This document shows positions 33,241-42,155 of a DNA stretch of 64,000 nt, piece after piece. Source of the stretch: Gottfriedia sp002574545 (lineage in GTDB: Bacteria > Bacillota > Bacilli > Bacillales > Bacillaceae_G); the NCBI GenBank assembly GCA_052180195.1, contig CP197469.1. One strand, 5' to 3'. The first letter of the stretch is position 1. Every line of letters starts with the position of its first letter. Both the position numbers and the translations under genes were made by a program. The notes beneath the pieces were generated by a model. That model searched no databases. It saw nothing but the letters and a program-made list of their open reading frames with translations, and was not told where the DNA came from.

Positions 33241-35097
33241 ATGATGCAGTATGCTTGGCTTGTTCCGGTACTTCCGCTAATTTCCTTTCTAATCCTTATA
33301 TTAGCTGGTACAAGAGGAAAGAAAGGTAGCGGGATTTTAGGAGCAACTTTAACAGGAATCTCATTCATCATCTCCTTGTTCGTCTTATTTGACCGTCTAC
33401 AAGGGGATACAGTGCAGAAACTATACAATTGGTTAACAATTGGAAATATCGATATTCATGTTGGATATGTAGTAAATGCGCTAAATTCGTTAATGCTAGT
33501 AATCGTTACGTTTGTTAGTACATTAGTACATATTTATTCAACAGCTTATATGGAAGAGGATGACCGAATTACAGTGTTCTTCGCATATTTAGGCTTATTT
33601 ACATTTGCGATGTTAGCACTTGTCATTTCACCAAGCATTCTACAACTTTATGTATTCTGGGAGTTAGTAGGGTTAGGTTCATTTTTACTTGTTGGTTTCT
33701 ACTTTTATAAAGAGGAAGCTAAAGCAGCGGCTAAAAAAGCGTTCATTATGACTAGAATAGGGGACGTTGGTTTATTTATTGGGATGGTACTTTTATTTTG
33801 GAAAACAAAGAGCTTTGATTTCGATCAAATTTTCAATGTAATCCAAGGTGGAGAAGTGAGCACAGGTATGTTAACACTTATTGCGATCTTGATTTTCATA
33901 GGAGCAATGGGTAAATCAGGTCAGTTCCCACTTCATACATGGCTTCCTGATGCGATGGAAGGTCCAACACCTGTTTCTGCATTAATTCACGCAGCAACGA
34001 TGGTAGCAGCCGGTGTTTACTTAGTAGCGACGACTTATCCAATCTTTATCGCAAGTGGGACTGCTTTAACGGTAGTTGCGATTGTCGGTGGATTTACAGC
34101 GATTTTTGCAGCGAGTATTGGACTTGTTCAAAGAGATATTAAGCGAGTATTAGCATATTCTACAGTTAGTCAGTTGGGCTATATGATGCTTGCATTAGGT
34201 GTAGGTGGTTATACAGCAAGTATTTTCCATTTAACAACTCATGCGTTTTTTAAAGCATTGTTATTCTTAGCTGCAGGTAGTGTAATTCATGCCGTACACA
34301 CTCAAGACATTTTTAAAATGGGTGGATTACGTCAGAAAATGAAATGGACATCTACACTATTCTTAATTGGTACATTAGCTATTACAGGTGTACCATTACT
34401 ATCTGGTTTCTTTAGTAAGGATGAGATTTTAGCTGCCACTTGGGGAAATGGAAATTACGTTTTATTCATCGTTGGTTTAATTGCTGCATTCTTTACTTCT
34501 TTCTATATGTTCCGATTATTTTTCTTAGTGTTCACTGGAGAAGAAAAGACAAAAGGTGCTCACGAGTCACCAATGTCAATGATTCTTCCAATGTCATTAT
34601 TAGGAATCCTTGCTATATTTGCAGGTTATATTAATACACCATTCTTTGGTCGCCATTTAAATGAATTTTTATTAGATGGAGCTCCATTTACGATTGCTGA
34701 GCATGCTCATGAGCCGGTTTGGATTATGGTCGTAGCAACGCTTGTTTCTTTAGCTGGTATAACGCTTGCTTACAATATGTATGGAAGAAAAGAAAAGCAA
34801 ACGAAACAAGAAGAAAATGGATTGTTTTACGATATTCTTCTTAATAAATACTATATTGACGAATTATATAACGGTTCAATCGTAAAAGGTATGTTTGCAA
34901 TCGGACATGTAATGTTTGCAATTGAGCGTTTTGTAATAGAGGGGCTAGCAGTTCTTGTGAAAGGAATTGTAAGTAGTATCGGTGGAATGGGTTCAAGGCT
35001 TCAAAGTGGTCAAGTCCAAACGTATGGATTTATCACATTACTTGGTCTTGCCCTAATCTTATTAGCAATCGTTGTGACAGGGGGGTACAACTTATGA
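33241..35097 (+). CDS. nuoL: NADH-quinone oxidoreductase subunit L
   Basis: The largest antiporter-like proton pump subunit, 618 residues and about 16 helices with the long lateral helix at the end. Signatures are LQLYVFWELVGLGSFLLVGFYF, GKSGQFPLHTWLPDAMEGPTPVSALIHAATMV (parts), and the lysine in RDIKRVLAYSTVSQLGYMM. ATG 33241 lies 6 bases after GGAGGTGG; a TTG 3 bases earlier and another ATG 3 bases later are possible. Confidence 0.94.
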   Translation: MMQYAWLVPVLPLISFLILILAGTRGKKGSGILGATLTGISFIISLFVLFDRLQGDTVQKLYNWLTIGNIDIHVGYVVNALNSLMLVIVTFVSTLVHIYSTAYMEEDDRITVFFAYLGLFTFAMLALVISPSILQLYVFWELVGLGSFLLVGFYFYKEEAKAAAKKAFIMTRIGDVGLFIGMVLLFWKTKSFDFDQIFNVIQGGEVSTGMLTLIAILIFIGAMGKSGQFPLHTWLPDAMEGPTPVSALIHAATMVAAGVYLVATTYPIFIASGTALTVVAIVGGFTAIFAASIGLVQRDIKRVLAYSTVSQLGYMMLALGVGGYTASIFHLTTHAFFKALLFLAAGSVIHAVHTQDIFKMGGLRQKMKWTSTLFLIGTLAITGVPLLSGFFSKDEILAATWGNGNYVLFIVGLIAAFFTSFYMFRLFFLVFTGEEKTKGAHESPMSMILPMSLLGILAIFAGYINTPFFGRHLNEFLLDGAPFTIAEHAHEPVWIMVVATLVSLAGITLAYNMYGRKEKQTKQEENGLFYDILLNKYYIDELYNGSIVKGMFAIGHVMFAIERFVIEGLAVLVKGIVSSIGGMGSRLQSGQVQTYGFITLLGLALILLAIVVTGGYNL

Positions 35098-36602
35098 TGT
35101 CTCATTTCTTATTATGGGTTGTTTTCTCACCTTTATTGGGATTATTACTAGTTTCTTTTGCGCCAAAGAATTCTTATAAGCTTTGGGCATTATTGACTTC
35201 GATTTTATCATTTGCAGTTACTATACTTGCTTATATAGCAGGTCAAACCCATTCTAGTTTAAAAGATTTGAATATTTCATATGATTGGTTTTCATTTGGA
35301 AAATTTTTCGCTGGATCAACTAGATTATTCCAAGTTAAATTTGAGCTTGGAGTAGATGGTCTTTCATTAGTGATGATTTTACTTACTGGTATTATCTCAT
35401 TAATCGCTGTAATTGCAGGTTACTCAATTAATAAAGGATCAAAAGGCTTCTATCAGCTACTATTTATTGTTCAAGTAGGGATGTTTGGTGTATTTGCTGC
35501 TCAGAACTTAGTGTTATTCTTCTTATTCTTTGAATTAACGCTAGTTCCAATGTTCTTTTTAATTGGTAAATGGGGCCGATTTGATAGTGAACGTGCTGGA
35601 TACCAATTCTTAATTTATAACGGATTAGGATCTGCATTCTTATTATTTGTTATAGCTGTCCTATTTGCCCGTACAGGCACAACAAATTATGAAGTTTTAG
35701 CAAACATCATACCAACAGGACAACAAACAATTAGTCCAATTTCAGAGCATTTAAAAATGCTTCTACTAGTTAGCTTATTAATTGCATTTGCAATCAAACT
35801 ACCATTGTTCCCGTTCCATCGATGGATGGTGAATGTTCATACACAAGCCAATCCTGCTGTAGTAATCATTCACGCTGGTATCCTATTAAAAATTGGAACT
35901 TACGGTTTAATTCGTTTTGCTTTAGGGGTATTCCCAGAGCAATTTGAAAAAATGTCGGTAGCTCTTGCGATTATTGGTGTTATTAATTTACTTTACGGGG
36001 CTTATATTGCTTTAATCCAAAAGGACTTACGTTCTGTATTGGCGTATTCAAGTTTCTCGCACATGGGAATTGTTATTATTGGATTAGCAGCAATGAATAG
36101 CGCTGGAATTCAGGGAGCGATTTTACAATCAGTATCTCATGGTTTAATTGCTGCACTTCTATTTTTAATAGTTGGCATGTTAGAAAACCGAGGTGATACT
36201 ACTAGTTTTGACCGTATTTCAGGTCTTTCAAAATCAGCTCCAAGACTAGCAGGCTTATTGCTTTTTGGTGGTATGGCCTCGTTAGGTTTACCGGGTCTAT
36301 CAGGATTCGTAGGAGAATGGCTATCGTTTGTTGGTCTTTTCCAATCTCATAAAGCAATTGCAACTGTCGGTACGTTAGGAATTATTTTAACTGCAGCTTA
36401 TATATTAAGAGCAATTTTACAATTAAGCTTCGGTAAAAGTAGCGAATTTATTTCATCCTTCACTGATTTGTCAAAACGCGAAGCAATCGCTTCAGTTATT
36501 TTAGTATTTGCGATTGTCCTGCTTGGTGTGTACCCAGCTTTCGTAAATGATATGATTGTGTCATCAGTGGATTTTATCATTCAAGGGATTAGAGGTGTAT
36601 AG
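35094..36602 (+). CDS. nuoM: NADH-quinone oxidoreductase subunit M
   Basis: A 502-residue antiporter-like pump subunit. The glutamate/lysine pair lies in FFLFFELTLVPMFFLIG and KLPLFPFHRWMVNVHTQA, and KDLRSVLAYSSFSHMG is the conserved central lysine helix. Overlaps nuoL by 4 bases. Confidence 0.94.
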   Translation: MMSHFLLWVVFSPLLGLLLVSFAPKNSYKLWALLTSILSFAVTILAYIAGQTHSSLKDLNISYDWFSFGKFFAGSTRLFQVKFELGVDGLSLVMILLTGIISLIAVIAGYSINKGSKGFYQLLFIVQVGMFGVFAAQNLVLFFLFFELTLVPMFFLIGKWGRFDSERAGYQFLIYNGLGSAFLLFVIAVLFARTGTTNYEVLANIIPTGQQTISPISEHLKMLLLVSLLIAFAIKLPLFPFHRWMVNVHTQANPAVVIIHAGILLKIGTYGLIRFALGVFPEQFEKMSVALAIIGVINLLYGAYIALIQKDLRSVLAYSSFSHMGIVIIGLAAMNSAGIQGAILQSVSHGLIAALLFLIVGMLENRGDTTSFDRISGLSKSAPRLAGLLLFGGMASLGLPGLSGFVGEWLSFVGLFQSHKAIATVGTLGIILTAAYILRAILQLSFGKSSEFISSFTDLSKREAIASVILVFAIVLLGVYPAFVNDMIVSSVDFIIQGIRGV

Positions 36603-36605
36603 AAG

Positions 36606-38102
36606 ATGACATGGAAAGCATTATCTGAATTTCAATGGGGAACAATGGGTCCTGAGATTATTCTAGTAGCTGCTGCGCTTCTTCTATTAACTCTTGAACT
36701 CTTACTACCTAAAAATGCGAGTCGTAAAATAGTCGGTTGGGTTGGTTTATTAAGCGTTGTTGGATCACTTGCATGGTTATTCACACTTTATTCACATGAA
36801 CCAATAAGTCTATTAGCGGGATCGTTTAAGCTTGATTCATTTGGGCTTCTCTTTAAAACTATTTTATTAATCGGAGCAATCTTAGTTTTATTACTTGCTC
36901 TAGGAGATAAAGCAATTGCAGAGCGCTCAGAGTACTATACATTGTTTATTACAGCGTTAATTGGAGCAATGTATATGGCTTCAAGTAGTGATTTAATTAC
37001 ATTATTTGTTGGATTAGAGTTACTTTCGATTTCATCCTATATTCTAGTTGGAATTCAAAAGAGAAGAGAAGGCTCTTCCGAGGCAGCACTTAAGTATGTA
37101 ATTAACGGTGGTATATCAACTGCAATAACATTATTCGGATTAAGCTATACTTATGGCTTAACAGGAACAACAAACATTACTGAAATGAATTTGGCTCTTC
37201 AACAAGGTATTCCAAGCAGTAATGAGTTTCTTATGATCATAGCATTTGTGTTAGTATTTGTAGGATTATCATTTAAACTTGCATCTGTTCCGTTCCATAT
37301 GTGGGCGCCAGATGTTTATGAAGGCGCACCAACACCTGTAACAGCATTCTTAGCAACAGTTTCAAAAACAGGTGGGTTTATCATCGTACTTCGCATCTTC
37401 TTAGCAATTTTTACTGGTGCATTATTGATGAAGGAACAAAAATCTGTATTTGAAGTAATGCAACCAGTTGTTGCTACATTGGCTGCGTTATCGATGATTA
37501 TTGGTAATACAATTGCTTTAAAACAAAACAGTCTAAAGCGCATACTTGCATACTCAGGTATTGCACATGGAGGTTATGTTCTAGTCGCATTTGTAAGTAT
37601 TTCACCATTCATGTTTGAGGGGATCTGGTTTTATTTATTAACTTATACATTCATGACAATTGGTACTTTAACAATCGTCTACAATGTACAACAACAAAGG
37701 GGATCTGACTCTTTATCATCATTTGCAGGGCTAATTAAAACAAATCCATTTTTAGCGATTACAATGACAATATTTGTTTTATCGCTAGCAGGTATTCCAT
37801 TAACTGCAGGGTTTATAGGAAAGTTAAATATTTTCTTGGGAGCTTTTGTCCAAGTTAAAGGATATTATGTACTAGGTGGAATTCTACTATTAACTACAGT
37901 AGTATCTTATTTTTACTATTTCGGCATCCTTCAAAATATCTTCTTTAGAAGTGGTGAAGAACGTAAAATAGTACTTCCAAAGACACATCTTTTCGTTATA
38001 TTGGTATGTGCTATCCTAACAATTGTATTAGGTATTAAACCATCTTTAGCTTTAGATGTATTTCATAAGCTAGACATTGTGAAAGACTTCTTTATGGCGT
38101 AA
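36606..38102 (+). CDS. nuoN: NADH-quinone oxidoreductase subunit N
   Basis: A 498-residue antiporter-like pump subunit with about 14 helices; LFVGLELLSISSYILVG, LASVPFHMWAPDVYEGAPTP and NSLKRILAYSGIAHGGY are diagnostic. Last gene of the operon. No nuoE, nuoF or nuoG lies before or after it. Confidence 0.94.
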   Translation: MTWKALSEFQWGTMGPEIILVAAALLLLTLELLLPKNASRKIVGWVGLLSVVGSLAWLFTLYSHEPISLLAGSFKLDSFGLLFKTILLIGAILVLLLALGDKAIAERSEYYTLFITALIGAMYMASSSDLITLFVGLELLSISSYILVGIQKRREGSSEAALKYVINGGISTAITLFGLSYTYGLTGTTNITEMNLALQQGIPSSNEFLMIIAFVLVFVGLSFKLASVPFHMWAPDVYEGAPTPVTAFLATVSKTGGFIIVLRIFLAIFTGALLMKEQKSVFEVMQPVVATLAALSMIIGNTIALKQNSLKRILAYSGIAHGGYVLVAFVSISPFMFEGIWFYLLTYTFMTIGTLTIVYNVQQQRGSDSLSSFAGLIKTNPFLAITMTIFVLSLAGIPLTAGFIGKLNIFLGAFVQVKGYYVLGGILLLTTVVSYFYYFGILQNIFFRSGEERKIVLPKTHLFVILVCAILTIVLGIKPSLALDVFHKLDIVKDFFMA

Positions 38103-38116
38103 AATAGATTTAACTT

Positions 38117-38147
38117 AAAAGTGTGGGATGTTTCCTGCACTTTTTAA
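38117..38147 (+). terminator. nuo operon terminator
   Basis: AAAAGTG..GG atgttt CC..CACTTTT with an imperfect middle, followed by TAATTT. Confidence 0.6.
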
Positions 38148-38257
38148 TTTGTAGAAAAAGTATAAAATTTGATTTTCTAATAAATTATGGGCTAAAAATC
38201 CAACTTTGCAATTTGAAAATTTTTTTATCATAATCAACCGAAAAGAGGACGTGAAAA

Positions 38258-38494
38258 ATGGAAGCTTTAGTTGGGACAGAAGCATTATTAGCAATAATTG
38301 TCCATTTATTTTTCATTATTTTAACTTGGTGGGCTTTAACTGCAATTAAGTGGGAGAGTATTATGAAAAAAGGTCATGTTGCCCAAATTCGACTTTTTAT
38401 GGTACTACTGACGATTACAATTTCTTCTGCTGTAAGTAGTTTTTTCTTAGACTATCTACAATATACAAAAAACATTACATATTTATTGAAATAA
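38258..38494 (+). CDS. ywzB: DUF1146 family membrane protein YwzB
   Basis: A 78-residue protein with two membrane helices (about 8-28 and 46-66) joined by a basic loop (KWESIMKKGHVAQIR). The sequence and the position before ywmB and murAA match YwzB, found next to the atp operon in many Bacillales. No function is known. SD AAGAGGACG. Confidence 0.82.
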   Translation: MEALVGTEALLAIIVHLFFIILTWWALTAIKWESIMKKGHVAQIRLFMVLLTITISSAVSSFFLDYLQYTKNITYLLK

Positions 38495-38574
38495 TTTGTC
38501 AAAAAGTATGTATCAATGTATCGTATAAACCCCTCTCTACCTGTGAAAAATGGAAGTAAGAGAGGGGATTAATT

Positions 38575-39294
38575 ATGAAAAAGACAATGTACTTATTTTT
38601 AATTACGATTACTTTTGCTTCTGCACTATTTTTTAATTGGGGTAAGATTGGTATGGCTAACACAGGTGTAAGTCAATTGAACCGCTTTGCAGACTTATTA
38701 AATAAAAAAGACATTTCGGTTACAAGTTGGAATTTATACGCAAGAGAAGCTAAAATGAATACTTCGGTGTCCCAAATAGTCGGGAAATATAAAGCGGGAT
38801 TTAAAAAATTTAAGTGGACGAAAGCTGATAATGGTAATAAAATAATTGGTACATTTAACCATAATTTAATCACAGAGAGAATCGTTGTTACATCTACTGA
38901 CAATAACAATAGTTATGTAATTTATGAGCTCAGTGGGACTAAATGGGACCATCAGACAGAAAAAGAAACAAATAAACTGATAAAAGACTCATTGGAAAAT
39001 ATTTTTAGTAAACAACCTACTTTTTTTACTTGTATAAAGGGGACAATGGGTGGTAAACTTGAAGGTGTTTTGCAGGGTATAAAAAATAATTTTTTGGAGA
39101 CTTTTAAAGCAACAAAAATAGAAGAAATAAAAGAAGGGGCATTCGTCTCTGTTTCAGCATATACTGAACAGTGGAATGACGCTCTGGTTGCAAATGGCAA
39201 AAAAATTAATTTACAAATTGCAATACGTGAAAACAATGTTGATAAATCAACGACAATTATTATTGGCACACCGATTATAACAGTAGAATATTGA
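38575..39294 (+). CDS. ywmB: YwmB family protein
   Basis: A 239-residue exported protein with an N-terminal hydrophobic signal (about 4-22) and a mixed alpha/beta body. The fold name in databases (YwmB TATA-box-binding-like) refers to shape only and does not mean DNA binding. Role unknown, probably at the cell surface. SD AGAGAGGGG. Sits between ywzB and murAA as in B. subtilis. Confidence 0.8.
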   Translation: MKKTMYLFLITITFASALFFNWGKIGMANTGVSQLNRFADLLNKKDISVTSWNLYAREAKMNTSVSQIVGKYKAGFKKFKWTKADNGNKIIGTFNHNLITERIVVTSTDNNNSYVIYELSGTKWDHQTEKETNKLIKDSLENIFSKQPTFFTCIKGTMGGKLEGVLQGIKNNFLETFKATKIEEIKEGAFVSVSAYTEQWNDALVANGKKINLQIAIRENNVDKSTTIIIGTPIITVEY

Positions 39295-39326
39295 TAGATC
39301 TATATTAGGACACGGAGGGGAAAAGT

Positions 39327-40631
39327 TTGGATAAAATCATTGTCCGTGGCGGGAAACAGCTTCAAGGCACAGTTCGTGTAGAAGGTGCAAAAAATGCTGT
39401 CTTACCAGTTCTTGCTGCAGCGCTACTAGCTAGTGAAGGAAAAAATGTAATTCATGACGTACCAACTCTATCTGACGTTTACACGATTAACGAAGTACTT
39501 CGTAATTTAAATACAGAGGTTGGGTTCGAAAATAATACAGTAACAGTTGACGCTTCAAAAGATTTACATGTTGAAGCACCATTTGAATATGTTCGTAAAA
39601 TGCGAGCATCTATTCTTGTAATGGGACCACTTTTAGCAAGAAATGGTCATGCACGTGTAGCGTTACCAGGTGGATGTGCGATTGGATCTAGACCAATTGA
39701 ACAACACTTAAAAGGATTTGAAGCAATGGGGGCTCAAATTACGGTTGGTAATGGTTTTGTAGAAGCAAAATCAAACGGTCGTTTAAAAGGGGCAAAAATC
39801 TATTTAGATTTCCCAAGCGTAGGTGCAACAGAAAATATCATGTCTGCAGCTGCACTTGCAGAAGGTATAACAATTCTTGAAAATGCTGCAAAAGAACCTG
39901 AAATTGTTGACTTAGCAAACTTCATTAATGCAATGGGTGGTAAAGTTCGTGGTGCTGGAACAGGCACTATTCGAATTGAAGGTGTACCAACATTATTTGG
40001 TACAACTCATCACATTATTCCAGACCGTATTGAAGCTGGAACATTTATGGTAGCAGCAGCTATTACGAATGGAAATGTATTAATTGAAAATGCAGTTCCA
40101 GAGCATTTAAGCTCAGTTGTAGCGAAAATGCGTGAAATGGGTGTAACATTTATCGAAGAGGAAGAAGGTCTTCGTGTAATTGGTACTGATAATTTAAAAC
40201 CTGTAGACATCAAAACAATGCCTCATCCAGGCTTCCCAACAGATATGCAATCACAAATGATGGCACTTCTATTAAAAGCTAATGGAACAGGCATGATTAC
40301 TGAAACAGTATTTGAAAATCGTTTTATGCATGTGGAAGAATTCCGTCGCATGAATGCGAATATTAAAATCGAAGGTCGATCAACTATTATTCATGGACCA
40401 AATGATCTTCAAGGAGCAGAAGTAGCTGCTACGGATTTACGCGCTGCTGCATCACTTATCCTGGCTGGTCTAGTTGTTGATGGATATACACGCGTTACTG
40501 AATTGAAACATTTAGATCGTGGTTATGTAAATTTCCATGAAAAGCTTGCTGCACTTGGAGCGGACATTGAACGTGTAAACGAACCAAGCACAGCTGTAGA
40601 GGAAGAAACACTTAAAGATTTACAAGCGTAA
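39327..40631 (+). CDS. murAA: UDP-N-acetylglucosamine 1-carboxyvinyltransferase MurAA
   Basis: First committed step of peptidoglycan synthesis: adds enolpyruvate from PEP to UDP-GlcNAc. The fosfomycin-reactive Cys117 lies in PGGCAIGSRPIEQHL; GAKNAVLPVLAAALL near the N-terminus and DLRAAASLILAGL near the C-terminus bind the nucleotide. TTG 39327 with SD GGAGGGG gives 434 residues. Position before spoIID marks it as the murAA paralogue. Confidence 0.94.
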   Translation: MDKIIVRGGKQLQGTVRVEGAKNAVLPVLAAALLASEGKNVIHDVPTLSDVYTINEVLRNLNTEVGFENNTVTVDASKDLHVEAPFEYVRKMRASILVMGPLLARNGHARVALPGGCAIGSRPIEQHLKGFEAMGAQITVGNGFVEAKSNGRLKGAKIYLDFPSVGATENIMSAAALAEGITILENAAKEPEIVDLANFINAMGGKVRGAGTGTIRIEGVPTLFGTTHHIIPDRIEAGTFMVAAAITNGNVLIENAVPEHLSSVVAKMREMGVTFIEEEEGLRVIGTDNLKPVDIKTMPHPGFPTDMQSQMMALLLKANGTGMITETVFENRFMHVEEFRRMNANIKIEGRSTIIHGPNDLQGAEVAATDLRAAASLILAGLVVDGYTRVTELKHLDRGYVNFHEKLAALGADIERVNEPSTAVEEETLKDLQA

Positions 40632-40646
40632 ACTAAAAACTAATTC

Positions 40647-40692
40647 AAATGCCTGGCACTTTGTGTTACCCCACATTGAGTCAGGCATTTTT
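40647..40692 (+). terminator. Terminator after murAA
   Basis: AAATGCCTGGC pairs with GTCAGGCATTT around a long loop, followed by TTG and CATTTTC. Confidence 0.7.
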
Positions 40693-40803
40693 GCATTTTC
40701 ATGCAACTTTCTACTATCAGTTATAGACAGAAACCAGCTAAAATATTCTAAAAATAATAAAAAAATAATACAATTTGTTAAAAGAATCTAATTTGAAATC
40801 ATA

Positions 40804-40838
40804 CTATATTTGTTCTAAATGCTTGTCCATATACATAA
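40804..40838 (+). promoter_or_regulatory. Possible sigma-E promoter of spoIID
   Basis: CTATATT near 40804-40810 and CATATACAT at 40828-40836, about 17 bases between cores, loosely fit the sigma-E pattern. B. subtilis spoIID is sigma-E dependent. The match is imperfect. Confidence 0.35.
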
Positions 40839-40909
40839 ATTATCTTTAGAAAGGGCAATTAGTTGAAAATTGTCATTTAAAGTTGTTTTGAAATGGATAG
40901 GAGGAAAAT

Positions 40910-41923
40910 ATGAAGTCATTTAAAACATTAATCACTGCAGGATTAACTACTTGCTCAGTCGTTATTATTATCCCTACATTGCTTGTTCTACCATTTCATA
41001 GTCATACAGATGGTAGATTGGTTGATCAGCTACAGAAAAAAGCAAACCAAGTTGCAGCAGCGAACAAAAATGACAATCTAAGTATTGAAGTTTTTAGAAC
41101 AAAAACAAAAAAAGTTGAAAAACTTCCAATCGAGGAATACGTATTGGGAGTAGTAGCATCAGAAATGCCAGCAAAATTTGAATTAGAAGCACTAAAAGCA
41201 CAAAGTTTAAGTGCTAGAACATTTATCATCAAACGATTGAAAGAAGGAAAACCGCTTGAAGAAGGTGGAATTGTAGATGATACAGTTAATTTTCAAGTCT
41301 TCCAAGATCGCGACGACTTGAAGAAAAGATATGGCGCTCAATACGATAAAAATATAGCCAAAATTGAAAAAGCTGTAAAAGCAACTGAAGGACAAATATT
41401 AACTTACAATGGACAACCTATAACTGCTTCATTCTTTTCCACAAGCAATGGATACACAGAAAACTCCGAAGAATATTGGAAAAATAGTGTACCATATTTG
41501 AAAAGCGTACCGAGTCCTTGGGATTTTGTTGCTCCAGACTATATATCAAAAAAGTCATTTACAATAAGTGAGTTTGAAAGGAAACTTAATGTAAAAATTA
41601 ATAAGTCAGACATAGGGAAAGTCACGTCAAGAACGCAAGGTAAACGAGTAGAACAAGTAGCGTTTGGTAAAAAAACACTCTCGGGCAAAGAAATTAGGGA
41701 AAAACTAAACCTACGTTCAACGGATTTTTCGTGGGAGCGTTCTGGTAATGAAATCATTATTACTACAAAAGGTTTTGGTCATGGAGTAGGTATGAGCCAA
41801 TATGGGGCAAACGAGCTTGCAAAGCAAGGGAAAACTTTTGATGAGATTGTTAAGTATTATTACAAGGGAATCAGCATAAAGAAGCTTAGTAAGAAAGATT
41901 ATGATGGATTGGAGAAGCTTTGA
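40910..41923 (+). CDS. spoIID: Stage II sporulation protein D (lytic transglycosylase)
   Basis: A mother-cell membrane enzyme that cleaves denuded glycan strands with SpoIIP and SpoIIM during engulfment. N-terminal anchor helix (about 9-28). The catalytic acid is Glu85 in VVASEMPAKFELEALKAQ, and the SpoIID domain runs on to GFGHGVGMSQYGANELAKQG near residues 284-303. 337 aa; SD AGGAGG. Follows murAA as in B. subtilis. Confidence 0.94.
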   Translation: MKSFKTLITAGLTTCSVVIIIPTLLVLPFHSHTDGRLVDQLQKKANQVAAANKNDNLSIEVFRTKTKKVEKLPIEEYVLGVVASEMPAKFELEALKAQSLSARTFIIKRLKEGKPLEEGGIVDDTVNFQVFQDRDDLKKRYGAQYDKNIAKIEKAVKATEGQILTYNGQPITASFFSTSNGYTENSEEYWKNSVPYLKSVPSPWDFVAPDYISKKSFTISEFERKLNVKINKSDIGKVTSRTQGKRVEQVAFGKKTLSGKEIREKLNLRSTDFSWERSGNEIIITTKGFGHGVGMSQYGANELAKQGKTFDEIVKYYYKGISIKKLSKKDYDGLEKL

Positions 41924-41942
41924 GAGAAGATATTTTAAGACA

Positions 41943-41966
41943 GACCTCATAAGGGTCTTTTTTTTG
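41943..41966 (+). terminator. Terminator after spoIID
   Basis: AGACC tcataa GGGTCT, then TTTTTTT. Confidence 0.75.
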
Positions 41967-42009
41967 TTTAATTGCTAAGATTATTTTTTATAAAAAGAAG
42001 AAAACAACT

Positions 42010-42058
42010 AAAAAACACTCTAAATTGAACTAAGATTCGTCCATTTAGAGTGTTTTTT
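42010..42058. terminator. Bidirectional terminator between spoIID and the peptide-binding gene
   Basis: A perfect 16-bp stem AAAAAACACTCTAAAT/ATTTAGAGTGTTTTTT with T runs on both strands. Serves the convergent gene pair. Confidence 0.9.
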
Positions 42059-42155
42059 GATTTGGTATTGCAACATACTGGTTCTATTTCAGTTGCGAAA
42101 GTTAGTTCGTTACGAAACATAAGTTTTTCTTCAATACGACTTCTTTCCTTAGCTC

